A DNA stretch of 64,000 bases from Cristatella mucedo (lineage: Eukaryota > Bryozoa > Phylactolaemata > Cristatellidae): the NCBI GenBank assembly GCA_009760855.2, contig WPIO01000022.1, forward strand, positions 998,501 to 1,062,500, given 5' to 3'. This document shows positions 44,813 through 56,380 of this stretch, piece after piece. The number at the start of each line of letters is the position of its first letter. Position 1 is the stretch's first letter. Both the position numbers and the translations under genes were made by a program. The notes below the pieces were generated by a model. It ran no database searches. It worked only from the letters and a program-made list of their open reading frames with translations, and was not told where the DNA came from.

Positions 44813-44929
44813 AGATAAAAGACTAATGCCAAAAGCGCTATCAGGCTTACGCAACCATACTAAAGTAAACATGTATCATGCTTAAACCAACCTGCCTAAT
44901 CTGCATCACATTTGCGGTGGTTTTTCCTA

Positions 44930-44933
<4 letters not shown>

Positions 44934-44971
<38 letters not shown>

Positions 44972-44994
44972 TACTGATATATATGTATATACTA

Positions 44995-45032
<38 letters not shown>
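44934..45032. repeat. (TA)n tract
   Basis: Two TA runs separated by a repeated ACTACTGATATATAT unit. Confidence 0.95.
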
Positions 45033-45035
<3 letters not shown>

Positions 45036-45209
45036 GCATTCTTAGTTTTACATTCATCAACGTAGCGGGAAATGTCTTACCCCGGGGGGGGGGACGTTCA
45101 GGGAGAAATGTCGTAGGATTAACCAGGAGGGGGAAATGTTCGGGGGGGGGGGGGAAACGTCTGAGGGGAAATGTTCTACAACCGACCAGCCTAGGGACTT
45201 CAAGAACCC

Positions 45210-46138
45210 AGTGTGATTCAGAAATTGGAAAGGCTGACGCACAAAATTGGCTCTGCCAGCATATTTCCTGTTGAATCAGCTCGAATTCTAGGTGTCATCT
45301 TCCAAAGTGACCTCTCGTTAGACGACCACATCAGCTCCACAGTCAAATCTGCCTACTTTCAGCTACATAACATTGCTACAATTGGGCTTGTTTAGATAAG
45401 GATACCACGTCTAAATTGGTCCATGCATTTACGACATCCCGTCTTGACTTCTGTAACTCACCGCTTGCTGGCCTACCGGCATGTGCAATCAGGCGATCGC
45501 AGCTGGTGCAAAACTCTGCAGCTAGGCTTGTCTGCCGTGAGCGTCGCAGTTGCCACATTACTCCACTTCTCGCCGACCTGCACTGGCTACCAGTCAAGCA
45601 ACGGATTGACTTCAAGGTTTTGTCAACCACTTCTAGTTCACTTCATTCTTTGGCTCCAGCCTACCTATCAGATCTACTCCCCCATCAGGCCAAGCATCGT
45701 ACCACCCGCTTTTCGGAATCCAACAGTTTACCAATTCCTCGTACAAACCTCAAATCCTATGGAGACCATGCATTTAGTTCGTATGCTCCCAAAGCCTGGA
45801 AATCACGCCCAACTTACGTCAGAACATCCCCTGACTTGACCACATTTAAAAAAAGAACTTAAAAACACACCTATTTAGGACAGCATTTAGTGGGTCCCTG
45901 TGATTCGTCCTTGATGTGCTTATGCGTGCTGACACTGTGCATGCTGCCACTAACCACATTTGCATGCTGACCATCTGCACGTCACCTCTAACCATGTTAT
46001 TCATGTTGTTTATCAAGCATGATATTACTTACCATTCAATTGCATTTCCCTTTGCAGCAAATTTAAAGCGCATAGAAAGAGATTGAGTTCTCTGAGGGGG
46101 CTTTATCAAGTGCATTATTATTATTATTATTATTATTT
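45210..46138 (+). mobile_element. LINE-A copy, best-preserved reading frame
   Basis: Frames at 45416-45862 encode [40 protein letters not shown] and [17 protein letters not shown]. The 3' UTR ends GAGTTCTCTGAGGGGGCTTT and (ATT)n at 46118-46137. The 5' end is truncated within ORF2 and no endonuclease or polymerase catalytic motif is present. Confidence 0.9.
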
Positions 46139-46140
46139 AG

Positions 46141-48125
46141 TCTCTCGAATAGTGGTCTCTTCTCTATCTCAGGAGCTTACTCTGGTATCGCCCACTCCTC
46201 TGACTCAAGTCCTAACATCTAACCTTCACCTTTTACCTTACCTGTGCCTCTAACCAACTTCCCATTCTTTCGTTGCTCTCAGTTTGCTTGCACAGCCCCC
46301 TTAGCTTGGCAATATTTAAAGCAAAGCTAAAACCGCACCTGTTTTTCGCAGCACTCGCTCGTTCTGTGGAAATGGTTTAACTATGTTTGTTCGTGCCTTT
46401 GGAACGGCAGTGTGAATATCCTTTTATTTGCTGATATGAGCCATAAATACTCACGTTAATGCCAATAATCACCACGGGTTTTGTCATCTTTCCCGCATGA
46501 GTAAAGTGCTAAAAACCGGATTTTGTTGCCTAAGAGCGCTAAAGAAATACATATTATTACCATTACCCTCATTTATCAATGCTGTTTTTATCGGATATTC
46601 CAGCTGCACGCAGGTGTTAAATTTTCTCAGTAAGTTGTTGACTGTGTGGTACTGATTATACTGCCTTACACTTTCCTATGGGAATCTCAGTAGTGTTGCA
46701 CGAACAAAGCCGGCCGCAACTCGCCGGATAATGTAAAGTGACCGACTATATTAAGTACTATCTAATTAATACTTTGCACCGCCTCCGGCTAATGACGCAA
46801 CGTGATTTCTGGCGAGCGCTTTTTCGTGTTTATCCCGGTTATGCTTGCTGACGCTGTACACGCTTTTACTAGCTATTTAGAAGCGCTTCCCCTTTAATCA
46901 TCAGTTGAGTGCCTAGAAAGATGGTATTTTCTCTGAGGCACTATACAATGTCTTATTATTTTTTATCAGGAGCATCAATTGGTGAAAAGCGGTGGGAACA
47001 ATAAGTGCGGGCGTGAGGGTCCGCCGACCTAACGGTCAGCCCAGCTTAGCTGGTCAGCACGTCCTTCTGTCGGCTCGGGACACAATAGCACGTGACCTGA
47101 GTCGTAAAGTGCTCGATTGTTACCCTCAGCTCAGTAGTCTCTTTCCGCTTTCGACCTTAACGGAAGTGATGCTTTCGCTGAGCTTTGACAGCATGAAGCT
47201 ATCGCAGGGCTTCTGCTTCGACCTCTTCCTATTTGAGGTTGGTGGCTTACGGTGTCAGATATCATATATCGTAATTGCAAAGTTGTATGAAGTTCTAAAA
47301 AATTTTAATTTTCACTTTTACCTATACCTATATATAGCGTACCTATACCTTTACCTTATACCTTTACCTATACCATTTGGACATTTATATAGAATCTTGG
47401 ACAGAAAAGAAAGAATGGAAGCTGATGCGACAGTTTCCTGGACAACGTATCTCAGATGCCGGCGCTTTACGCGTACGTGCTGCAGGCGCGCGCCTAATCG
47501 TTGTAATCCTAATTTCGCACCTAATCGCCGAATCCGGCGTACAAAGCCAAGCCGGAAACGATTCACAATTGACGCAAGCATCAGCGGGCGATGCGAGCTT
47601 TAGTCGGCTGTACTAGTAGAAGCGGCTCATCAATGGAGGCCCTTGGTTGTGTAGGCTGCAGCTCGGATTGCAGACTAAGGGCACAGCGCCCTCCTAAGCA
47701 TGAATTGGCAGGCGACGGTTGAAATCACGAGCATGTAGACCCGAAAGTAAATGATAATAAAGTTAGACTCCAGGCAGCAATATCCAGTCCCGGCTGGCGG
47801 GTGAGATGCACGCACGACTTAAAGATTTTTTGTTGTTGCGAACATTACAGGCACAGACAACTTCGACACAAGTATGGACGTCGCAGGATTCGGAAGAGAC
47901 TTCGTCATAGAAATACTCGTCACAGGTAGGCGTGACATCACTGTCCACCCATGCATATAACGTGCGGATCGCGGCTCTCGTCGTCAGGAAATTTTTTCCG
48001 TCTTTTAGAGGAAACATCTAAACGAAACACCTAATAGAAAATGGGACGTGACTCTCGTCGTGGTGACTCTCGGGAAGGTGACTCTTATGAAATGTCGCCA
48101 AGTAACTCTTTTGTAAGACAAGGTG
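46141..48125 (+). repeat. Left arm of a large inverted duplication
   Basis: Segments pair in reverse complement with the right arm: 46200-46480 with 54340-54080, 46570-46700 with 53940-53815, 47380-47760 with 53275-52890, and 47761-48125 with 52890-52520. A diagnostic shared word is ACTTTCCTATGGGAATCTCA at 46670. The middle (46700-47380) carries an unrelated LINE tail, so the match is interrupted. Confidence 0.88.
48041..48122 (+). pseudogene. Inverted copy of the first exon of the PDAP1-like gene
   Basis: ATG at 48041 is followed by 82 nt encoding MGRDSRRGDSREGDSY and more, then a strong AAG/GTGAGT donor (phase 1). It is the mirror copy of the exon at 52615-52523 and shares its upstream promoter-like DNA. 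It has lost the hydrophobic half of that exon. No downstream exon was found on the plus strand, so it is probably a decayed or novel 5' exon. Confidence 0.5.
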
Positions 48126-48379
48126 AGTCTCCTCTTTTAATACGTTTGACGCTGTGAAATTCACGTTCTTCTAAGAGAGTCGAGAATTAGCTAGACTCAA
48201 CGTATTACACTGAACGTTCACCTACTAGTTTTGCGCCGCCAACAACTCATCTACTTTCAAACTTCCTAACGACGAAAAAAGTATAATCTCATGTTGCTCA
48301 TTTCTTTCGTCCAACTCTGAGTTCGCTTACACCTCAGAAACGCCTCAAGGTAGACGAACAGTTTGGAGCAAAGTTTAAA

Positions 48380-48760
48380 CTCTTGCCCACATGCCCCCGC
48401 CATGGCTTAGCTTATTCACACCTAGCTGAATGGCACCAGTTTCAAATTTCCTGTATTACCAGATTCTTTATGGAAAGCGATTTAGCTGTTCTAATCGTTT
48501 GCTGCTTAGATCGTGTTTTTGATATATACTGGAACTTTGTACGTCCAAAACTGTGGAACTCCCTTCAAAGCCTTGCGAAAGAACGTCTACCCTGCTGCTC
48601 CCGTCTCAGGCGGCGCATCCTTCGTTTAAGCTTGGCGTTGCTTTTAGAAAACTTCCCACCGTAGCATCCACTGGTCCTTGCAGCACCAGCTTAACACTTT
48701 CTGGCTCTTCTCTGAGCTGGATATAGGTGCGCTACATTATTCCTCTGTCACTGACACGAG
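48380..48760 (+). mobile_element. Degraded LINE-B fragment
   Basis: It encodes RHGLAYSHLAEWHQF and PKLWNSLQS, parallel to HGLALPYLAELLHQF and RLWNSLP at 33650-33795. Confidence 0.65.
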
Positions 48761-49609
48761 GTACCGTAGCAAGGTCGGTATAAAAGGTCACAAAATCATT
48801 GGCGACTCTCCAATCTACTCACTTTCTTGACATCCCCTTCTCACTCAGATGCGATTTCTACTTTCTCCTTCTTGCTTAGTCCGTTGGCCGACATATGCCC
48901 AAAGAAAGCGGTTTACGCTTAGAGCGTGCTCTAGTAAACCTTCCAGCATAGAGCCCACTTAGTCCTTGCAAAACCCGCTCGCGCCCTTGTGGCTTCGCTC
49001 TGATTTATAGATGTCGGTGCACTACATTATTTTAACGTCTCGGCCAAGAGCTACGTCACGCGAGGTTAAAATCAGATCCCATTTGCTTAAACAATTCAAC
49101 AGTGCGTCCTGTGTAGCAGAGCAAGTGCACGCCAGTTCCACATGCTCCTTCGCTCGTCGTTCAGCCGTCACGCAAACGAACAACATCTTTGAGCACATCT
49201 AACCAGCCTCATATATTTGTTGGAGGCTATGCCCCCAGCTCCTATATTGCAAGAAATAGAAATTGCGCCTGTGCCTGATACCTCCTGACTTGAGTCGCCC
49301 TAATGTATTAAAAAATTAAAGATGCTCCCGGTCTCATTGTATGCGGATTGGAATGCTGAAACTCAGTATGTGAAAATCCTATCTGTACCTTTTCAGCAAA
49401 ATAATGATCTTCGGTCGTACGAAATCCGCTTTATATGATTATAATAATAATGCATTAGCATAGCACCATTGCGAAACCAAATCTCTGTTTGGCTTTTTGG
49501 AGCAGTTGACGGCGGGATTGACCGGTGATGAACCGTTTTCGGCTCAGGCGAGCTGATTGTGCTCCAGCCGAAACCTCTCGGCTTCAAGCTCGGCCTCCTT
49601 CTCCGTTAA

Positions 49610-49895
49610 CCACGAAAAGACTAGAGCTTACGAAACGACAACTACTCTCCAACTGCCGACTATGGCACCTCTTTTTCCTGAACTGCTACTTCTATGCTAC
49701 TCACTACCTCAACTACTCTCCTGACTCTGCTATGCTTCCCACTTTCTCTTTGTTGCGTGAGACGAAGTCTGTTGGCTACCGAATGCGTACCGAAAGCCGC
49801 TTAGGCTGTGAGTGCGCTATACAAAACTCTCCTGCGTAACACCCACATGGTCTTTATGACTTTGTGAGTTACTGACGGAGATACAATAGAGCTAA
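49610..49895 (+). mobile_element. LINE-B 3' end
   Basis: It shares CGAAACGACAACTACTCTCC-like start, GACTCTGCTATGCTTCCCAC and CGAATGCGTACCGAAAGC with 33830-34060. Confidence 0.75.
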
Positions 49896-50308
49896 TTCAT
49901 TGAGCAGCTTGCGGTAGTCTTGCTTTACGTCGGTTGGCTGATCGCCCAAACATACTGGCACAACATGCTTTAACTGCATCGCAATCTTTAGCCTTGCTAC
50001 AGTCTTCTCTAGTCCTAAGGCAAGGCATAAAGTGCTCTCCGCCGTTAAACATTTCGTACATTAGCATGGGCGTCCCAAGTAGGCCATAGAGGGTCTGGTA
50101 CTCTTAGTAAACCATTCGCTGCTACCAGTTGTATTAACAGTGACTCCAACAGCTCTAGTGTAGTCTCACGGAGACACGAGCTCGGACGTGAGCGTTTAAC
50201 GAGACTCTCTCCTTATTCTCTCAACGCGTATAAATATGGGAGCACGACGAATCGCAGCTGATACATGCATTAATGACCTGATGCTTCGCTGCGTCAATGG
50301 CTTAACTA

Positions 50309-50539
50309 ATGGCCAACGGTGAAGAGTACATCAGTGTCTGGACGCTGGGCTACTTACAACAGCAGAATGCATCAGGAAAGACAGGTGATCAGATGAAACA
50401 AAGCTTTTTTAATGTGACAAAAACTCTCTTTAGAACTTTAACCGAAACTCGCAGAACTGATGGAGAGACAACCTCTGTGCTACCTGCAAGGCTATTACTG
50501 CAGCTAATTTTCTGCTTTCTGCAAGAGGGGAGGAAGTAG
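50309..50539 (+). CDS. Small ORF of 76 codons preceded by a TATA box, unknown
   Basis: ATG 50309 to TAG 50537-50539. A TATAAATA box lies at 50229-50236, about 80 bases upstream. The product starts MANGEEYISVWTLGYLQQQN and is non-repetitive, with a hydrophobic Leu-rich end (LLLQLIFCFLQ). I recognise no family. It sits between the arms of the inverted duplication, 0.7 kb from the 3' end of the minus-strand PDAP1-like gene. It could be a first exon or chance. No donor inside it is compelling. Confidence 0.3.
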   Translation: MANGEEYISVWTLGYLQQQNASGKTGDQMKQSFFNVTKTLFRTLTETRRTDGETTSVLPARLLLQLIFCFLQEGRK

Positions 50540-51217
50540 CATTAGCCACTGCATGGTGAGTTTGTGCTGCATGCTATTGTGCTTGCCAAGTGAGCTGTGA
50601 GCCAGTGCGGCCTTTGCGGTTTCGGCAGGTTGGCGATGCCTCAGCTTAAATTGCAGCCAATACGAAAAAATTATGATTGGATGCTTATCAGTTTGTAATG
50701 GTGAGCCTCAATAAAATTCAAACTTATCGCCTATAAAAGAAAATTCAATGAAAGACAGTACTAGAAGTTACTGGATTGGACGCTAGACGCTAGAAATCCC
50801 TTGATGCAATCCCTAGATGAGAAATTTTAAATTCGTTTATTAGGCACTCGGATGCTTAGCCACTGCTGCTGCAGAGCGTCACAGGGCGATAGCAGCGTTA
50901 TGATGTTGGGTTGAGCTGAATCCTTCAACACTGCAATTCAAGGGTTCCTTATACTGGTTTGTGGCATTGTGCAGTCAATTCATAGCTTACTAGTTGCAAC
51001 GAACAGCCAGGAGCAGTTAGGTCTCCGCAGATGTGCCTACATGTAAGGTATGCAGCCAGCGGTACCATGAGTAAGCTTACCCTATTTATTTCTTTACTCC
51101 TTTCCTCTTTCGAGCTAGAATGAAAAGGCATCATCAAGAGTAAACATCATCAAGAGTAAACAGTGGCTAATTGGTTGGGAACATGCTGCGCTTCAAAACA
51201 TTCAGCCGCTAATTGTT

Positions 51218-52615
51218 TTACATACATTTTCCCCTGGAGCCGTGCTTGTTGGCGGCTATTGCCTCTAGTAGGAGCTTGCTGGTTGCTGCAGCCTTAGCTC
51301 GGCGCTCCCTGGTTGCTGCAGCCTCGGCCTGGCGCTTGCTGGCTGCGATTTCGCGCTCCTTCCTAACAATGGCGAGCCTAATCAAATCATTTATCTGGCG
51401 CGCATTCTTCTGAATTTCTGACGCGACTTTCTTAGCCCTCGTCCGAGCTCTACAACGGGTGCAATCACAGTACGTGGCTCATCTATCTTGACACAAGCTG
51501 CAAGTTATGTAATGCAATGAATCTGGAACTGAAACTTCACAAAACCACGCAGACTGAACAGGTACAAGGCAGGAGAGTTTTCTGCTGCACACTCAAGCCT
51601 AAGTGGATTTCGGTACACATGCGGTAGCAAATTCATCTTAGGCAAAAAAAGACAGTGTGAGAAGATTAGCTGAGTCAGCAGGACGGCGAGAAAGTGAGAG
51701 CGTGGAAGTAGCAGTTAAATAGTGCTGGAAATGATGTGCCTTATGCAGAGGTCCCTTTACTCCGAATCTCGAGCCTTAACTCCACGGTGGGCGCCACACT
51801 TGAACCCAGGACAGGCCTCTTCCTCCAGCCAGCGTCACCAGCGTGCTAGAGTCGCATTGAGCTGGCTGCTTCCGTCTAAAGCTGGAGCTTGCAGCGAGCT
51901 GGCTCACCTTCCGTGCTGTTTAAAATCTGGAGGCTGAGACTCCCCAAACCAAGAGGAGTTCTCGATTGCGTCTGAGATGAATTGAGCAACCATTTTGACT
52001 TCAATTTCCTTAAAAGAAAATTCCGCGTGTCAGAATACCTAACGTGTCTGACAGTTTCCGAATATGGCGTATTTGAACTAGCGCACAGCTACAAGTAATG
52101 CTCGGGATGACTTTTAAGCGACCCCGAAGGGTTACTTTTATGCTTAGCTGCCCCTTGCTGGCGACGAGCAGCTTGCCCGGATGACAATCTAGCATTATCT
52201 AAACGGTAGGGCAGCCTTGCTAAATATGAAAACTCTCAGCTGACAGCAGCAGCCAGCGAAACGCTCTCACCGACGATCCGCTCAACAAGTGCATGCCAAA
52301 ACTTGTCGGCGGCCAGAGGGAAGTACTTACGCCAACTTCCTTTAGCACTTCATTATATGAAAGTCTTTCATGGAAGGCATTCTTGGAGCTCTGGACGAAA
52401 GTGGCGTGGCTCAAGCAGGACTCACGTACGACACGATAGCTTGCGCTCTGCTTCTCCGATGAGCCGTTCGCGGCGGGCGGCGGACTAGCAAAGCCAGCAG
52501 CCGGTCAAAATGAATCACTCACCTCTTCAACCTGTTGCATCTGATAATCCTGTAATTGCCTTCTTAGTTCTCCGACTAAGGCTAGGCGACGAGAGTGACG
52601 AGAGTCACGTCTCAT
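51218..52615 (-). CDS. PDAP1-like gene, four exons, strongly diverged
   Basis: Coding exons, minus strand: 52615-52523, 52390-52331, 52008-51908, 51449-51218; 486 nt, 161 codons plus stop. Donors GAG/GTGAGT, GGC/GTAAGT and GAAG/GTGAGC are all strong, and the phases (0,0,2) agree. Exons 1-2 (MRRDSRHSRRLALVGELRRQ... and KNAFHERLSYNEVLKEVG) are unlike anything I recognise. Exon 3 has a V-x2-x-I-x3-IEN pattern like PDAP1 exon 4 and ends in phase 2 on Arg, exactly as PDAP1 exon 4 does. Exon 4 contains INDLIRLAIVRKEREIAASK, which aligns with [20 protein letters not shown] of PDAP1, then an Ala/Arg-rich helical repeat (two AAATxxR/K units). It is predicted to be a basic coiled-coil or helical protein. 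Function unknown; derivation from PDAP1 is inferred. Confidence 0.75.
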
Positions 52616-54440
52616 TTTCTATGGGGTGTGTCGTTTAGAGGTTTTCTTTAAAAGGCGGAAAATGCTTCCTAACGACGAGAGCCGTGATCCGTACAATAAA
52701 CACGTACGTGGACGATGGCGTCACGCCAGCCTGTGACGAGATTGACGCGTGACGCAGTCTCTTATGGATCCTGTGACGTCAATACTTGCGGCGAAGTCGT
52801 CAGTGCGTGCAATGTTCTCAAAAAATTTTAAATTGCGCTTGCATCTCACCCACCAGCTTAAGCCGGATATTGCTGCTTCGCGGTGTCTAACTTTATTGCC
52901 ATTTACTTTCGGGTCCGCATGCTCGTGATTTCAATCGTCGCCTGCCTATTCGTGCTTAGGACGGCGCTCTGCGCTTCGTCTACGCTCCGAGCTGCAGCCC
53001 GCACAACCAAGGGCCTCCATTGATGAGTCGCTTCTACTTGCACAGCCGACTAAAGCTCGCATCGCCCGCTCCGATGATAGCATCGGTTGTAAATCGTCCC
53101 CGGCTTGGCTTTGCACGCCGTATTCGGCGATTAGGTGCGAGATTAGGACTATAACGGTTAGGCGCGCGCCAGCAGCATGTGTGCGTAAAGCGCCGGCATT
53201 TGACATACGTTATCCAGTAAACTGTCGCCCCAGTTTCCCTTCTTCCCTTCTTGTCCACGATTTTTTAAAACATTGTCGCAAAGCGGCGTGCTATGCACAT
53301 TGAAAAGAATAAATTGTCACAGTAATTTTGGTCGGAATTCGAGTGACACTATTACACTGAAATGTCTCTCCGTTTAACCAATGGCATCCTATGCGTGAAA
53401 GTTAAAGGGAATATCACTGCCCAAGTGCAGCTGGATCTACCAGCTGCCTTCGGCTTTGTTGGCGCCGCTGCCGCTTTGACCGCCTGAGCTGGCATATCAG
53501 AAAGCTACCAGATTTGAGTCAAGTAAGTCCTACATTTGTGCAGCTGCGCCTTTTTCTCCAAATGGCTGCGAATTAACGGTTGACTTTAAATTCACAGCCG
53601 GTACATTTTTTTGCGAATGAATAGACTTCAACATCTTACACTAGAAAGAAGCCTCCGCAAGTAAAAGGTTTTCTCACCAGCAAGTGAAGTGCAAGAGGCA
53701 CCTTAGAGAAGGCTGCTGCTGCTGCAGGAGCTGCATGAAAGAGAAGACCTCGCTAGTGACAATGTACAACAGAGAATGCGAAAGGAGCGGAATTCCGGCG
53801 TTATTCACGCATTACTACTGAGATTCCCATAGGAAAGTGTAATGCTGTATAATCGGTACCACACATTCATGAACTTACTGAAAAAATTTAACACCTGCGC
53901 ACAGCTGGAATATTCGATAATAATAACAGCAATAATAATGAGGTTAATGGTAATAGTGTGTATTTTTTTAGCTATCTTAGACATCGAATCCGGTTTTTGG
54001 CATTTCACCCGTGGGGGAATGATGAAAAAATCGGCGGCGATTAGTGGCATTATAGTAGTGTATTAGTATAATATATTTGTATAGTAGTATATTAGTGGCA
54101 TTAGTGGCAACGCGAGTATTTATGGCTCATATCAGCAAATAAAGGAAAATTCACGCCGCCCAATTCCAAGCGCGAACAAACAAAGCAAACAGTATGCACG
54201 GAACGAGCGAGTGCTGCGAGGAACAGGTGCGGTTTTAGCTTTGCTTTAAATATTGCCAAGCTAAGGGGGCGGTGCAAGGAAACTGATAGCATGTAAAGAA
54301 TGGGAAGTTAGAGGTTAGAGGTTAGTTAGAGGTTAGAGATAAAGGACTCGGGTCAGAGGAGTAGGCGGTATCGGAGTAAGCCTTTGAGATGAAGATACGA
54401 GTGACCGAACATTGAAGTTGCTAGGCTGCTCTACGAGGAG
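52520..54440 (-). repeat. Right arm of the inverted duplication
   Basis: The reverse-complement partner of 46141-48125. It includes exon 1 and the promoter-side DNA of the PDAP1-like gene and, further out, a LINE-like tail (TTGCTTTAAATATTGCCAAG on the plus strand). 53275-53815 has no partner in the left arm. Confidence 0.88.
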
Positions 54441-54999
54441 CGGTCATAGGGTCGGACAGAGAAGTAGTTGTCAGCCGCTGAAACAATTAGTGGCACTCTC
54501 ATTTAGACAAACAAATGTCACCAAGGAAGAATATTTCAAGATTTCGCACTTTTTTTTGATATTCCGATGACGTATGGCCTCCCTGATGCTAATAATAATT
54601 TCCTGTACGAGAACAGTGCCGCAACGAGAGCCATCTTGTCTGCTGTCTCGTACGCTTCCATAATCCTTTCGTCGAGTGTAGACAAAACGAGCGCAAAGAC
54701 CCAAGTCCAGCATGATGCAAAGAAAGTAAGCGAGACGTACGGACATTTCAAATCCGGTCAATAAGAGGCTGTTCATATTTGAATTTATACTTAGAGGCGG
54801 TCATGTAACGTCAGCGCGCGTAGACGGATAGTCAGCTCGCTGGGCTGCTATGCGCTCGTGGTGGACCGCCGCCGCCGTCTGTGTGGTAGCTCCCTGTCGG
54901 AGTCCGACTTTTCACCAGCCGTGACACACCTTGCCTACACTAGGCCCACTCTGCGTTGACAACACGGACTTTTTATATTTAGATGCTATGTAGTAATAA

Positions 55000-55545
55000 C
55001 AGTAATATCTGTGTATAGCGTCCTCAGAAAACTTAATCTCTTTTTAGGCACTTTGCATTTGCCGCAAAGAAAACACGATCGAATGGTTAGTGGCAGCATG
55101 GTCAATGTCAACAAGCACGATACAATTAGAGGTGAAATGCTCAGGGCCAACATGCAAATATGGTTAGCGGCAGCATGCATAGTGTCAGAGCGCATAAGCA
55201 CACGAGGACAAATCGCAAGATCCCTCTAAATGCTGCGATAAATAGATGCGTCTTTAGCTTATTTTTAAATGTCGTCAATTTCGGGAATTGTCGCGATGCG
55301 GATGTCGCGATGCCAGTCGGTAGTGAGTTCCAGGCTTGGGAAGCATACGAACAAATGTGCGGACTTCAAAGGATTTGAGGTTCGTACGAGGTACATGTAA
55401 ACGATTAAATTCCGAAAAGCGGATGGTGCTATGCTTAGCCAGGTGCCGGAGTGGACCTGATAGGTAGGCTGAAGCCAAAGGACGAAGGAAAGTAAAAGCG
55501 AGTGACAGCACCTTGAAGTGGATGCGCTGTACTGACGCGCTCGAT
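55000..55545 (-). mobile_element. LINE-A 3' copy
   Basis: In reverse it carries the LINE-A 3' UTR words and a degraded coding part (FRPLASAYLSGPL, VPRTNLKSFE). Confidence 0.8.
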
Positions 55546-55734
55546 CACCGCCGCGCTCCGCTACCGTCGGCGAGTCTGCGTGTTTCGGTGCGGATTATGC
55601 GACTCGTTACCATGTGATTATTATATTATTATTTTATTATTAGCGGTCCTCTGAGGTGATCGTTAGCGGTACCGGCCGTGTGCCTAGAAGGGGAGCAGCA
55701 ACCGTCGCTCGTGCTGGGTTTGCGACGAAGGTGA

Positions 55735-55888
55735 GCAGCCGCGGTGGCACGCCAGGTGAGGCGGTTGCTGGTGGGTTCGATTCCTGCGGTGGGCGATTAT
55801 TTATTGCCCACCGCAAGCGGCGGTGATAGCGGCAGAGGCTCTTCTGTCGCTATACAAAAGGAGGCTGCTTAATCAGCTAGGATTTATT
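55735..55888 (+). mobile_element. SINE-2 copy, well preserved
   Basis: B box GGTTCGATTCC at 55774-55784, then GCGGTGGGCGATTATTTATT, GCAAGCGGCGGTGATAG, GGCTCTTCTGTCGCTATA and GGAGGCTGCTTAATCAGCTA. Confidence 0.85.
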
Positions 55889-56380
55889 TATTTATTTTAA
55901 AGACCTCAGCTGGGGGAGCTGCTGCCGCGCTGTCGTTGACACCGCCAGGTTCCGCTAGGTGTAAACTAGCTCTGTGCGTTTAGGATTATGCACGAATTGT
56001 GCGCTGCCATGCTAAGTAAATCACATTGATTATGAAAGTTCTGGCATTTTGACTCTTGAAAATGAGCGCGATTTTTGCTCGGGTTATTCCTTTCGGGTGG
56101 CTATTTTTACGCACGCCGGCGGCCGGCCGCAAGCTAATTGATGGGAAGGGCCGGCACGTCTTCGTTAACGACCTATTACGGTGCAAGTAATGCTCAGATC
56201 CACCGATAGATAATATACCTTGCTTACATTCAAATGAATACATAAACTCTGTAATTCCTCATATCACACGCTGTCACAGTACGTCTCCTGCCCACCCAAT
56301 ACGCGCTGTCTATGGTGCAACTCCTTTTATGCTAGCTCTCGTCATCCGGAGGCCAGTTTGAACGGTAACAAACAGCGGCC

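Larger units (their letters stand above)
54441..56380. other. Intergenic region upstream of BUD31
   Basis: LINE-A copy (55000-55545 minus) and SINE-2 (55735-55888). A GC-rich stretch at 54820-54920 and 55540-55800 has no recognisable coding content. The last 100 bases before the BUD31 ATG contain CATCCGGAGG, an ETS-like core that may belong to its promoter. Confidence 0.6.

Noticed and set aside
47351-47603. Opposed ORFs in the left inverted arm (and 52946-53258 in the right arm)
   Set aside because: Both arms share the DNA, but the frames are interrupted differently and show no domain; they look like non-coding duplicated sequence.
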